Origin: Ceratotherium simum simum
Lineage: Eukaryota > Chordata > Mammalia > Perissodactyla > Rhinocerotidae
NCBI RefSeq assembly: GCF_000283155.1
Contig: NW_004454170.1
Location: forward strand, 10,931,594-10,995,593
Reading direction: 5' to 3'
DNA: 64,000 nucleotides
Part shown: positions 31,946-42,960 of the stretch, piece after piece
How positions within the stretch are numbered: position 1 is the first letter of the stretch
Layout: every line of letters begins with the position of its first letter
Translations under genes and position numbers: made by a program
The notes under the pieces: generated by a model
Database searches by the model: none
What the model saw: only the letters and a program-made list of their open reading frames with translations
Told to the model about the DNA's origin: nothing

Positions 31946-32975
31946 GCATTATATGGCCCCACATATTGGCTGCTTTTGTAGGTAGCCTGGCAAAGATTCC
32001 TGGCCTCCCAGGCTGGAAGAGGGATGAGGCAGCATGTCTTAACTGTGAAGCCCCCCGGGTGAAGCAGTGCTTTACGAGATGGAAGGAAATTTCAAGGCAA
32101 GAGCAAAGAAGCAGTGAGAGAAGACTGGTGTGTCCTGATCTTTCGCACCCTGGCACAGGGCCAGATTCAGGGTTTTCAGAAACAGGTGGAAAATTTCACA
32201 AAATGAGTTGATTTTCTTTTTCCAAAACAAAAATCTGATTCAGTCCAAATGAATTCAATTTGAGACAGTGGTTCATATTTATCTTTATTTGACTTGAATA
32301 TGTTTACATGAAAAAAGAGTCCTTAAGACACATGAAAAGGTCTCAGATGGTCAAGGACTAAGAAGATAGCCATAGCTCCTGGGACCTTGACTCCTCAAAA
32401 CTTAGGAGTCAGGCTGGAGGAGGGAGCTCTCCTCCCTCCAGGGGCAGGAGCTTCTGAGCCCACGCTGCTCCCTCGCCTGGCCCAGGGTTGGGCTGTCAGG
32501 ACTGGCTCTGGGCTGGCAGCTTGTGGTGCCCTGGGTCAGGCACCAACTCAGTGTGCAGTATAAGTGGGAACAGAAAGAGGCTGGGTGGCAGGCTGGCTTG
32601 GGAGATAGCCAAAATCTGACAGGTTGCAGTTTGAGGGAAGTGGCTGGCGTTGGGTGTCTTCAGGGAAGGAAAGGCAGGCAGGGGGATGGGACAGAGACTC
32701 TGGTCTGTTGGATCAGTGATAATTTCATTCAGTACCTCATGTGGCTCTCTGAAGGTGGAGCTCCTTCGATAGGAAACTTAATCGTTTCTCCGAACATAAT
32801 GGTTTCTCTGAAGTATTCTCAGAACTCCAGGCCTCCATATTGGATTTTGTCCTCTCTCTACAGTTCTTTGGTTATTAAAATGGCCATATCCTTTTAATGC
32901 TATATTTTGTTCCAAGGGGACTAGAGAATAATTCTCATTCCTCCAAATGCAACTTCCAGTCTTTGCTTACTCGTC
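31946..32975. other. Single-copy-like sequence
   Basis: GC-richer around 32400-32700, with no recognised repeat or exon. A 124-codon frame at 32523-32897 has no domain. Confidence 0.35.
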
Positions 32976-33001
32976 GTTCATTCATTCATCCATTCATTCA
33001 C
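32976..33001 (+). repeat. Imperfect (TTCA)n
   Basis: About six TTCA-like units with one TCCA variant. Possibly the decayed tail of an antisense L2 or MIR. Confidence 0.7.
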
Positions 33002-33514
33002 CTTTCAACATAAAATCTCTGAATTCAATGACAGAATAATATTTTATGGCCTCCTTTGGAGGCTCTCTGAGAGAAGAGATTATCTTAGACTTGATTTTTC
33101 AATTAATCTTCTGAGGCTCTCAATTTCCTTGGTCATGACCTGAAGCTCAGATCAAGGTTAGGGTCATTGGAAAGCAGAGATGTATTGATGTCTTAGCTAG
33201 AAATATTAGATGCCAAGCAAAAATGACAAAGACTTTTCTCATTAGTTTTCTCGAGCACCCTTGTAGCCTTAGAGTTTAAGGGCTTTATTTTATGGAATTT
33301 CCTGGTGGAGAAAGAAGAGGCAGTCATTTGCATTTTCCCCATGAAGATCAGAGCCGTGGTATCTGTCTGTATGAGATTTCTTGCAAGTACAGAGGCTTAA
33401 CTCCGGTGTAAAGATGATGTGTTTTACAGAGTTTGCGAGATCTCTGACACTCTCCAGAAGTGTGTTGTTGTGTTAGGAGACCCTCCAACTAGCGGTTAGT
33501 GAGAGTAAACTTGA
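33002..33514. promoter_or_regulatory. Candidate conserved non-coding block
   Basis: About 500 bases free of recognised repeats, AT-rich, with several long unique words and no credible frame. Listed as possibly constrained, from texture only. Confidence 0.25.
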
Positions 33515-33740
33515 CACCTGCATGACACTTTGTAGTTTACAAAGGGCAGCCAGGCAGGTTTATCTCCCTTACGCCTCACAGCAACCCAGTAGGGCCGATA
33601 ATATTATTTCTCCCTACTTTCTAGATGAAGAAATGGGCTCAGACATGGCTTATCCGAAGTCACACAGCTGGTTTGAGACAGAGTCAGGATTCAGAGGCAG
33701 GGCTGCTGGCTCCAGGCCCCACACTCTGTCACCTGCCCAG
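33515..33740 (-). mobile_element. MIR SINE, antisense
   Basis: Well-kept complement of MIR: 'gacactttgtagtttacaaa', 'cctcacagcaacccagtagg', 'tttctagatgaagaaatggg', 'gaagtcacacagctggtttg' and 'ggattcagaggcagggctgc'. Confidence 0.85.
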
Positions 33741-34189
33741 ACAGTGCTGTCCTGATGCCACCACTGCAACTTCTGACCTCAGTCCTGGCTTCCCCTCATC
33801 AGACACCCAGAGCTTCAGAGGTAGTTTGAGCAGCAGCTGCAACTGGGAAAGGGGTTGTGTAATACCAGATTGTGAGCTGAACTGAAGGATGGGGAACCAT
33901 GGGAAGAGGTGGCAGCAGGGTTGTTGGTCTTTTATTTTATATCCTTCCTAATTCCAAGCTGGCCTTGGGGTTATGCCAAGCATCCGACTATAGCCCCATT
34001 TCCTACCTTCTAAATGTTGACTTTCCATGTTTGTATGGAGAGTTAACCCATCTGGGGACATCAGTTTCTCCTACGACTTTGGTCTGTGTTGGGAAAGGTT
34101 ATTACTCTAAGTAGCTTTTATTTTTCTTTCTTTTTTATTAAAGAAACCAAGGTGATAGTTTTGCGCTTTTACTTTAGAAGATTTGGAAA
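33741..34189. other. Single-copy-like sequence
   Basis: No repeat recognised apart from an AT-rich end leading into the next L1 fragment. Confidence 0.3.
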
Positions 34190-34570
34190 ATACAGAAAAG
34201 CAAGAAAAAGAAAAATTAAAATAAGCTACACTCAGTCCATTTAGATAATATTTGGTCATATCTCCTTCCAGTTACTTTTCAATTTCTTCTTTCTGCTCTA
34301 CTGTTTCTGAATGTATACACCGAATACGCATTTTATTTTACAAATTAGGGTGCAACTTAATGTCCTGATTTAACAGTGAATGTGATTTAAGAAGTTTTCC
34401 TCTATTGTCACATGATCTTACAGAACACCTTTTTTTTTTTGTTTTTCATCCTGCACAGTACTCCACAGTGTAGTTTTACCATAATTTACTTAATAATCCC
34501 CTACTTTTGGACCTTAAAGTTGTTTCTGATTTTCTCCTATTACAAATAGACCACTTCCTCTTTGCTGGTC
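34190..34570 (-). mobile_element. Antisense L1 3' fragment, old
   Basis: 'tttttcatcctgcacagtac' (34442), 'ccataatttacttaataatc' (34480) and 'ccttaaagttgtttctgatt' (34513) correspond to the complement of the 3' untranslated region of old L1M elements. The left part to 34190 is compatible but weaker. Confidence 0.6.
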
Positions 34571-35079
34571 CCTCTCAGCTCTCATTCTTGTAACTGGGCT
34601 CCTACTTGGTTCCTTGTCATTGAACCTCCGCCCTGTGCCCCATTTCTGGGAACTGTGTCCCTGCCTGGTTTCCTGCTCAGGGCCTCAGTTCCTTCCAGGG
34701 ACTGGAGTCCTGTCTCTGAAACCTAGTCTCTCCCTGGCTGGCTTTCTCTCACCTGCTGCCAGACCTGCCATGTGGGCTGCAGACTCCCCCAACTCTCGCC
34801 TGCTGCCTGACACTCCTGGGGCTACCATCTGCCTAGTCCCACTCCAGGAGGCTTGTCAAATCTTTAGGTCTTGATTTTCCCTGCTCAGGTGTGATCCCAG
34901 GCCTTGGAGGCCTGAGAATAAGAGGGAAGATGGAGGGGCAGGAACTTGGGAAGGGGAGGGGTATGCAAATGTGTGAGTGGACGTCGTGGGTGCAGCAGTG
35001 GCTGGACAGAAGGGTGGCTCACTGAGGGGAGCAGGAGGCCAGCATGTCCTAGACAACTTACAGTTCCCCAACTCATCCT
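34571..35079. other. Pyrimidine-rich single-copy sequence
   Basis: About 34585-34760 has a loose periodicity around 'actgggctcc', 'ctgggaactg' and 'gggactggag', roughly every 50-55 bases, suggesting a very decayed tandem array. No gene. Confidence 0.3.
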
Positions 35080-35284
35080 GTGCTGTCTCATATCTGGGCC
35101 TCAGATATCATGTTACTTGGCCTGGAACACTCCTTCCCTTCCTCTCAGCCCAACTAACAAATCCTCATCCTTAGGTCTCAGCTTATATCAGAGAGTCTCC
35201 AACTTTCTCTCTCATGGTACTGTTAGTGTCTCAGTAATTTTTTCATGGAGCTTTGAGGCCAAAAGGAATCCCTAACAGTGACTC
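35080..35284 (+). mobile_element. L2 LINE 3' piece, sense, first part
   Basis: 'ttggcctggaacactccttc' (35117), 'ttaggtctcagcttatatca' (35172) and the following text are typical of the L2 3' region. It seems to continue after 35715, so the two parts are probably one L2 copy with an intervening insertion. Confidence 0.7.
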
Positions 35285-35714
35285 TGATTAAGCAGTTAGG
35301 TCTGAACAACATAGTATTTGTGCCCTAATAACTTAGTAGCTATTTGAAAAGTAACTCATGAATTGAAAGAAATAGAGTATTTAAAATTCATTCTTAAATA
35401 CCCACAAATTACCTGCTCATGGGATGTACAGAGCTGTTGGACACTGTTCACCTTCTTAAACTTTAGAATCAGATTAGACACTGCATTGATTTTTCTGGAG
35501 TACTTCTTTTTATCAGAGAAACTGCTGAATACCCGGCTTTGTAGATACAGCATTGAAAAGTTCACTGTGATCTACTGTGGAAGTATATACCACCTCAAGC
35601 CAGTACCTGTTGTATCTGACAGATGCTGAGTATTGCTGTGTGACCCTCAAAGACTTCAAATATCCCACAGAGCCCCTGTGAGTTTGTTGTGATGCTCTGG
35701 GCCCTTTGGGTTCA
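35285..35714. other. Unidentified segment between two L2 parts
   Basis: About 430 bases with no recognised repeat identity lie between sequence typical of the middle and the end of L2. It carries an 88-codon frame (35363-35629) with no known domain. It could be an unnamed transposon inserted in the L2, or simple divergence of the L2 itself. Confidence 0.35.
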
Positions 35715-35860
35715 CCACCTATTGTCTGTTTACTTGTCTCTTTCCTGTTCACTTAATTGTAAGCCCCATGAGGACAGGGAACATATCTGTCTCATTAATC
35801 TAGAACAGTGTTTGGCACATAGGAGGGGCTCGATGAATAGATGCTTGTGGAGTGGAGGAA
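35715..35860 (+). mobile_element. L2 LINE 3' end, sense, second part
   Basis: 'aagccccatgaggacaggga' (35761), 'acagtgtttggcacatagga' (35804) and 'ggggctcgatgaatagatgc' match the last 100 bases of L2. Confidence 0.8.
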
Positions 35861-36089
35861 TATAGCCCATCAGTTTCTCATGCCTGCTCTCCTTTATAAG
35901 GCAATGGTGGAGGATTTGGAAGCAAACTGGCTGACGTGCTGGGTTTAGTGAGAGCAAGGATGACACTCCCAATTTAAGAGGCTCTGGTGGATGATGAGGG
36001 GAAATAATCAAGGTTATAACTGAGGACATATGCAAGGGATACAACGCCGGGTGCTAAGAAGGATGCTGCCGATTACAGAATGAGGTTAA
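35861..36089. other. Single-copy-like sequence
   Basis: Nothing recognised. Confidence 0.25.
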
Positions 36090-36800
36090 GGGAGTGCAAA
36101 TCACGATAAGAAAAGCCCAAGGAGAGGATGAAAAGAAGATTGCACAAGAGGTCAAGACAGATAATGAGAAATGCTTCCCGTACATAAGGAATGTCCGCTT
36201 GGGGAGGACGGTGGCAGCACCCCCTCCAAGACAGAGCAAAAGCAATTTATTGACAGACACAGTTTCTGAAAATTAAATGGATCTTTGCCTTGGTATGTTC
36301 ACAAAAGAAGGGCAGAGGACAGATCCCACAAAGACACAAATTTCCCAAGGGACGGAGAAGAAATATCGTGGAAGGCGTGGAGGGTGAGTGGAAAAGAGAA
36401 AAACCCTTATTTTCATAGCGTGGCTGTGACCTTCTGGGGCTGGTAAACGGTCCAAATGGGACATCAATTGAGGAAACCAATCTCTTATCGCTGGCCCTGC
36501 TGGCCCCAAAGCTGCCAAGTGTCTGGTGCCCACATCAGCCCACAGGGAGTCATTTTGTCACATTCTGTTCCTGGGTCTGAGGCGAGCTGCTCCAAACAGG
36601 CTTCCTTGCCAAGTCAGGGCAGTGAGAAAGCTGCACGTTTGAAGTTGCTATTAGTGTCTTCCTCAGCTGAGTTCTATAAGGTATTGTTTTCCGGTAAAGG
36701 AGGAATAAGGGAAACACTTGAACAATAACCGCTCTGAGGGAGTGTGTACAGGGAAATCATGATCTCTTATTGTGCCAATAAGTTTCAGGGCAACAAGCCA
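36090..36800. promoter_or_regulatory. Candidate conserved non-coding block
   Basis: Repeat-free for about 700 bases. It includes the perfect 7-bp inverted repeat 'cttattg tgc caataag' at 36766-36782, which resembles a paired ATTG/CAAT site. No credible coding frame. Constraint is inferred from texture. Confidence 0.25.
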
Positions 36801-37004
36801 AGCTGCTCTTATGCTAATGGAGCTGGGCTGCAGTGCTGAGGTTGAAACCCAGACCAAGAAGGGAGTTGGTGCAAGACACCTCCTAGACACGCCCAAACTG
36901 TCGGAGACGTATTTGACACCAACTGTTTTTCTCGTTGTGGGGATTATGTATTTAAACTCTATACTTCAAGGAGACAAAAGAAACTCTCACAATGATAATA
37001 AAAC
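36801..37004. other. Single-copy-like sequence
   Basis: Nothing recognised. Confidence 0.25.
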
Positions 37005-37078
37005 TTAAGAGCTGATGTTACTGAGCCCTTATTCTGGGCTAGGCATTGTAATAAACACTTTGTGTATAATCTCATTTA

Positions 37079-37321
37079 AAACTCACTAAACAGGGGCCTG
37101 CCAGGTGGCATATGGTTAAGTTTGCATGCTCTGCTTTGGTGGCCCGGGGGTTCGCAGGTTTGGGTCCCAGGAGCAGACTGACGCACCGCTTGTCAAGCCA
37201 TGCTGTGGCGGCGTCCCATATAAAGTAGAGAAAGACGGGCATGGATGTTAGCCCACGGCCAGTCTTCCTCAGCAAAAGGAGGAGGATTGGCATTGGATGT
37301 TATCTCAGGGCTAATCATCCT

Positions 37322-37352
<31 letters not shown>

Positions 37353-37373
37353 ACACACACAAACTCATTAAAC
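37079..37373 (+). mobile_element. ERE SINE inserted in MIR, with target duplication
   Basis: Body 37092-37360. It begins 'aggggcctgccaggtggcat', continues 'gcaggtttgggtcccaggag' (B-box region), 'gccatgctgtggcggcgtcc' and 'ggcattggatgttatctcag', and ends in a CA-rich tail. Flanking duplications 'aaactcactaaac' (37079-37091) and 'aaactcattaaac' (37361-37373) match at 12 of 13. The head is degraded, so this is an older ERE than the copy at 47.9 kb. Confidence 0.9.
37322..37360 (+). repeat. (CA)n microsatellite in the ERE tail
   Basis: About 19 CA units with two G interruptions, at the position where an ERE normally has its A-rich tail. Probably length-variable. Confidence 0.95.
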
Positions 37374-37435
37374 GGTCATAATCGGGGGTACGATTATCTC
37401 CATTTACAGATGAGGAAACTGGACCCATCCTAGGC

Positions 37436-38985
37436 CAGCTTGTTTGCAAACTTGGGTTTTCCCCTGGGGAAGTGATGGTGAGACTATCCAGTTGGCCCAG
37501 TTCATCTTCCTATTTCCCGGGCACATGTTAGTGTTGAGCAACGTTTTCAGCATTGGAGAGGCGACGCAAAGAAGAATGACGTGCTCTCCTCTGCGCTCGC
37601 CCCCCAAGGAACTTGTTGGGAAGACAAAACGAACTCAGAAGAAACAAGCATCAAGTTAGGCCAAGCTGGAAGTAAGTACAATTTCAGTCAAAGAGTTAGG
37701 GTCTGACAATACTGTTACAAATTGGAAAAATCGATCACAGATTTTAGAAAAAAAGAAAATGGGACCTTAGAACGATATAGGCTTAGAGGAATAAAGGATT
37801 TGGAAATTTAGTATAAGCCTTCTTTGTTTTAATAGAGGAGGAAACTAAGCGCCAGAATGGTTGTCACAGGGTTTTACTAGTAGAGACCTGTCTCTAGTGG
37901 TCTGTATTCCAGCATTGACAACTAACTTTCAAACTAACTCGTGACTCCCCACAACCTGCCTAGGGCTGGAGAAGACAGGGACCGATGAAGCCCTTTCCCA
38001 TCACCCTAAGGCAAGGCTCTGTGCGTGATATGGGCAACAACAAGCAGAAGGAAGCCCATACCAGGGGAAGTATTTAGGATGCTGGTCTGTTACTTGGAAG
38101 AGTTTCTAGAACAATGACCATAGCAATAGTGATAACAATAAAAACAGATAGCTTTCTTCTCTTCTCTCAACTTTTAGACATGTCAGGCACACACTGAAGG
38201 TTGGGAGCTCGCAGCAGTTCTCATCTGAATCCGTGTGCTTCATTTCTAGTTTGAGTAAGAGGTGTCTGGGCTCACCTGGCTTTCCTTCCGGTTTTAGTTT
38301 TCTGATACTTAGGAGAGGTCTTCTCGATCCTTCCATCCTCTAGGTGTTAGTGTGCTTTGCTGAAAGGAGGTAATTGACGTGGTTTGATTTCCAGGGCTCC
38401 AGAAAGCTTGCTCCCCACTGCTGTCCCCAAACGTCTTCTGCATTCAGAAGTCATGTGTTGGACATGCTGCCTTTGGAGATTCCTTCCCTGGGCTAAGTTT
38501 GCCATCTCCCTATTAAAAATGGAGACCCTTAGAAGGGTCAGTGTTTGTGTGAAATAATCAACCAGATCTTTTCCCAGGAAGTGAGGGATAATGAAAGTAC
38601 CTGCTTTGTGAAGCATGGGGACAGAGGTGAGGACAGTGGCGTGGGGAGCTAGGATGAATGATGTGGGGTCGTCACAGCTCACAGGGCCAGGTCTCTGCAG
38701 GGAGAAGACAGATAGGTCTGCTTGGCTTTTGTAAGAGCATCTATGATGCTCCCCCGTGGAAGCCACCCTCCTGGCGGCTCAGTAAAGAGGCAGCTTCGGG
38801 TTAGAATGAGGCCTCCAGGGCCACTCTTGGAACCCAAACATCAGAAGTACTGAAGGGAAATAGCACTTGGAACGCAGGATTCCACAGTGGCAACAGGACG
38901 GAGGGTCCATCTGTGGATTACGTCAAAGGCCACCAGGGTATGGCTTCCTCATGGAAACACAAACCTGGACAAAAGGAAAGACATG
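37436..38985. other. Single-copy-like sequence
   Basis: About 1.5 kb with no recognised repeat. Frames of up to 139 codons (38347-38766, minus) have no domain. Possible decayed MIR core near 37825-37880 ('gaggaggaaactaagcgcca'). Confidence 0.35.
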
Positions 38986-39435
38986 TTTGGACTTTTAAAC
39001 AAGTTTTTCCTGATTAGAAAATAATCCCTAATCATTCTAGAAAAGAACTCAAAAATATAAAGAAAAAAATCCTGATAAACACAGTTAATATATTGGTGGT
39101 TTTTTTGTCTGGTATATAGATATCATATACTTATATTTTTAAACTTATATTTATACTATATTATATAATTTTGTAACTTGCTTTTCAATTAAGATTGTAT
39201 TGAAGAATTTTTCACTAAAATTCTTCATTAATGTAAAATGGTTTCATTAATATGATTTTAAAATATTTATCCGTATGGTATGGATATATCATAATTCGTT
39301 TATTTCCTGATTCTTTAGCATTTAGATTATTTTCATTTCTAGGTGCACAAATATTTGTCAACATTTCTAATCTTTCTTTTTAAGATTAGATTCATAGATG
39401 TGGAACTACTAAAACAAAGAACATCAATTTGCTAG
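38986..39435 (-). mobile_element. Antisense L1 3' fragment
   Basis: 'agaaaataatccctaatcat', 'ttttgtaacttgcttttcaa' (39170), 'ccgtatggtatggatatatc' (39271), 'agattattttcatttctagg' (39324) and 'agattcatagatgtggaact' (39389) follow the complement of old L1ME 3' ends. AT-rich and decayed. Confidence 0.7.
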
Positions 39436-39473
39436 TTTATAGTAAAAAAATAAGAACATAGGGATAGATTAAA

Positions 39474-39545
39474 AGCGACAGAGAGAGAGGAAGGGGGGAA
39501 AAGGGAGGAAAAAGGAGACTGAGGGCAGGAGGGAGAGAGAGAGAA
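39474..39545 (+). repeat. GA-rich low-complexity tract
   Basis: Almost pure purine on the plus strand, with repeated 'gagagagag' and 'gaaggg' units. Confidence 0.85.
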
Positions 39546-40239
39546 TTAAAATTACTCTTAATTCTACTCTCCAAAGCAGATCCAAACCTAACGTTTTTGT
39601 AGTTTGAGGCAAAAGTATAAGTAAAGGCCCGTATGCCGCTATCTAAATATGTAGAAGTTATAAATCCAGCCGACAAACTATTAAATGAAGTATGTTCTGT
39701 CCTTACCTTTGTAACAATCTGACAACACAGGTTCAACTTTAGAATTCTGGGACTCCTTGAAGCTCTGAGCCACAAGGTGGTAGCACGGGGAGAGCTAACC
39801 CCAGGCTTCTGGCCACCTCCTGTCTTGTCCCAGCCATGACTCGAGCCCTCACCATGAGGGCCCCTGTGTGCATGTGCAGACACTCCAGGCCCACGCGCAA
39901 GCGCTCTCTGCAGACACCCCTGCAGACAGCTTCCTCCTGGCTACCCCTTGGGTCTGGGGTGTGCACACGCAACATGATCCACCCCGAGGGAAAGGGACGC
40001 AGGAAGAAGCTTGTGGAGCCCTGGAAATGGGAATTCCAGGGTCCCGGGTCCTGGAGTGCGTGCTAGAAGGAGGGTGGGCTAGAGCTTCCGGGGGGTTCAT
40101 CCCTTTGGCACTGCAGAGTCCTTGCCCCGTGGAGAGGGGCAGGTCAGAGAAGGGCCAGAGGGAGGCCCTCTACATGATGGGGCTCTGCGAAGGCCCAGGC
40201 CTGAGGGTGCTGTAGACCCAAAGAAAACCAGAAATAAAA
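39546..40239. other. Single-copy-like, GC-richer sequence
   Basis: Overlapping frames on both strands (39739-40215) reflect GC content; none has a domain. No repeat recognised. Confidence 0.35.
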
Positions 40240-40640
40240 GTTGGGAATATATCCTTCCAGTTGCTTTTCTACACTCACTGACACACACACACACACACAC
40301 CCCTACAGATTATTCTGTACATATTTTATAATCCTCTTTAAAACCTAGAGATGTTGTGAACATAATTCCAAGTTAATAAATATATATACACGAACACTTT
40401 TATTAAGATTTTGTAAGATAGCTTCCCATAAGGTTCTCAGCAGTACCTCCTTTTAAACCACAGATTTGCTCACAATGAGCATTTTAATGTTTGTTTAATT
40501 GCTAATGTGATAAGCAAACAACGACATTTTATTGTTGAGTCATGATGAGGTTGAACATGTTTCCATACATTCACAAACCAGTTTGTTTTCCATTCGATGC
40601 ATCGTCTCTTCACGTCCTTGGCCTATTTATTTGAAGGTGT
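40240..40640 (-). mobile_element. Antisense L1 fragment with embedded (CA)n
   Basis: 'tgttgtgaacataattccaa' (40353), 'gattttgtaagatagcttcc', 'gatgaggttgaacatgtttc' (40544) and 'ttcacgtccttggcctattt' (40610) are the complement of an old L1 3' region. An (AC)10 tract lies at 40281-40300. Confidence 0.65.
40281..40300 (+). repeat. (AC)10 microsatellite
   Basis: Ten perfect AC units inside the antisense L1 fragment. Confidence 0.95.
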
Positions 40641-41339
40641 TACAAAAGTGCTTTCGAGGACCTGAGGAAAGGGGAGGTGGCGGACGGCTAATGATGGATG
40701 AAATGCTGAGGGTGCCCCATTCCCACCACTGGTCAAGAGCTATTGCTTTCCTGGAGAGCACTGAGTCATGGAGGAGTCCCCCGAGGGACGCCAGAGGAAC
40801 TAGCATCTTTGTGCAGGAGCGAGGAGGATATTGAGCGGAAGCACCTCCATCAGGGATACAAGACCCGCCTCCACAGAGGAAATGCAGTGGACTCGTTTCC
40901 TGACCCGTGGCCATCTTAGGGCTTCCTATATAATGATTCAGTCCTTCGGCCTCAGGAAAATATAATTTGGCTTGTGACCTTGCAGTTTATTTGGATCATG
41001 GAAGGTGATTATGGTCTGGAACACACTCCCCAGGGCAGGAATCGTTAAGTGCTTCCCTCATCCTGGATTGCAGGAAAACAATACATGACATTTGTCAGCT
41101 GACTAACACGTGGGAGCAATTCAGGTAGGAAAACGTCATTTTCTGAGGGTTAATTTGCTTCGGTGGGACATATTTGTCTGTGCAAGGACTCAACAGATCG
41201 AGTCAGCTGGAGTCACCTGCATTTGCCAGCAGGAGTAACTTAGATCTTTTCCGGTTCTGGGGCCCATCTGCTGGGTACATTAACACAAGTGACATCCAAA
41301 TGTGTGAAGCACTTCCTCTGTACGATAACTCTTCTTGGG
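40641..41339. promoter_or_regulatory. Single-copy sequence with a candidate conserved block
   Basis: No repeats recognised. The part 40940-41200 has the repeat-free AT/GC-mixed texture often seen in conserved non-coding elements, for example 'gctgactaacacgtgggagc' near 41099, which includes a CACGTG E-box. Inference only. Confidence 0.25.
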
Positions 41340-41470
41340 TTGCCTGTAGGAGTTGACACCATGAATGCTTATATAGTGTCTTGTATTGCTCCATGCATGA
41401 ATCTCCCCTGACAACATTAAAGGCTCCTTGGGGGCAGGTCTCTGTCTCTTTGATTCTTGCTCAGCCCTGC
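41340..41470 (+). mobile_element. Possible L2 tail fragment, sense
   Basis: 'aggctccttgggggcaggtc' and 'tgtctctttgattcttgctc' resemble the L2 3' end ('gctccttgagggcagggac' type). Short and uncertain. Confidence 0.4.
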
Positions 41471-42417
41471 AGGTGGTGGGGCCAGAGGAGATGCTTCTTT
41501 CCGGCCTTCTCTTCCTTCGTGCTGAGGGAGCTCCATTTGTGTAACACTCCTGGCCTCTCTCTGCCTCCTCACTCGCCCTTCTCCAGGAGAGAAGGAAGGA
41601 TCTATCTGCTTGGTAGATTTGAGAGAAATTTCTTCCTCTTTCTTTTTGGGATCTGGCTGTCCACATGAAGCACATGTTTTGATCTGCCTCTCCACACCTC
41701 CGGTTTTGCAGGACAGGCCCCCCATGTGTGTCCGTTGGGGGAGGGGTGGTTGAGGAGTAAAGCTGAAATTGAGGAATTATCCAGCCAACTCCATAGAGCC
41801 TGCAACTCCCGCCTTAATGGAGTATTTCCTAAAAGATATTTATCAGAATGCTTTTCCCTCATGAAATAATAAGAAGTATTATCAAGGAAGAGAAGGAGTC
41901 TGTAGTCATGTAAAATTGGGAAGAATTATGTTAAGCAAAGTTAAACCGGTTTACCTTCTGCAGGACTTCTCAGAGCCTTGAGTGTACTAATGCGCATTTT
42001 AGATCTTGTGGAGGAGGCTGGGGGACTGTGGTATGTGAGGGTATCTAGCCCCTGGGGCTACTTAACAAAGCTGCTCCTGTGGCTAAAGCTTATGTTCCTC
42101 ATTTCTGTCTTAAAGTCTTTGATGTTTCTCAGCACTCACGTGAAAGGCAAGGATTTATAATCATAGACTTCAAGCTGGAATCTCCCACAATGGGGAAATC
42201 TCATCACTAGCAGAGATATGAAATATGTGGGTAGGAAGGAGGCCTATGGCATTCACAGGACAGGCTCCTTCCTGGGGAAATCTCAGCAGTAGAGGGGCTG
42301 GGAGATGAGGCAACAATCCTGTGATGAATTTGGGCAGAGGCCAGACCACAGACAGATGCAGAGGAGGAGGGAAGACTCGTCTGTGTCTTCAAGGTGCTTT
42401 TAGCTGAAAATCCCTAG
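41471..42417. other. Single-copy-like sequence
   Basis: No repeat recognised. 41760-41900 is an AT-rich repeat-free patch. Overlapping frames at 41280-41725 have no domain. Confidence 0.35.
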
Positions 42418-42602
42418 GTCAGCGGTTCTCTAGGTGCGGGCCCTGGGCCGGAAGCATCAGCATCACCTAGGAGCTTGTTGCAAATGTGAATTCTTGGGCC
42501 CCACCCCAGACCTACTGAAACACTCTGGAGGCGGGGCCCAGCAATGTGGTTTAACAAGCCTCTGGGGCATTCTGATACACGCTGGAGTATGAGAACCACT
42601 TG
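42418..42602 (-). mobile_element. MER5A hAT transposon, antisense, both ends present
   Basis: Left end 'cagcggttctctagg' at 42420 and right end 'gagaaccacttg' ending at 42602 are complementary. The interior reads 'aagcatcagcatcacctagg', 'gggccccaccccagacctac' and 'ggtttaacaagcctctgggg', the complement of MER5A. Length of about 183 bp is near the usual 189. Confidence 0.88.
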
Positions 42603-42726
42603 GCTTATATAATACCTGTCTGCATCCTGATTCAGTAAGAACCTCTGCATCAAACATTTCTATAATCAATCACTCTGGTCCAGGTTCAAGATGAGTTGTA
42701 TGAATGAAAGGACCTCAGAAATTTGA
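42603..42726. other. Short single-copy stretch
   Basis: Nothing recognised. Confidence 0.25.
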
Positions 42727-42960
42727 GAGACCACATGGCATAGAGGGAAGAGCTGAGGGCCTGAGATAGGAGACCTAAGTTAAAGACTCAGTTCCTGGGA
42801 GTCCTTCAACGATTCATTTTGTTTCCCTCATCAATAAAGTGGAGGGATTAAGAGCTGCCCTGCTGGCTCATGGGACTGTATAAAAGATAATTGAAAAATC
42901 TAAGTTAAGTTGTTGGACAAACTGTGAAGTGCTTCACGTATGTAGAGATTGATATTGAGT
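42727..42960 (+). mobile_element. MIR-like SINE, sense, decayed
   Basis: 'accacatggcatagagggaa', 'gatttaag'-like text near 42772, 'catcaataaagtggagggat' and 'aagtgcttcacgtatgtag' follow a MIR layout (head, core, tail). Moderate similarity. Confidence 0.5.

Larger units (their letters stand above)
37005..37435 (-). mobile_element. MIR SINE, antisense, split by an ERE
   Basis: Left part 37005-37091: 'cttattctgggctaggcatt', 'ataatctcatttaaaactca'. Right part 37361-37435: 'aatcgggggtacgattatct', 'ccatttacagatgaggaaac'. Together they read as one complemented MIR, interrupted by the ERE between them. Confidence 0.88.

Noticed and set aside
37322..37360. CRISPR-like or other direct-repeat array
   Set aside because: It is a simple dinucleotide microsatellite. 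No spaced direct repeats of CRISPR type exist anywhere in the window, as expected for a mammal.
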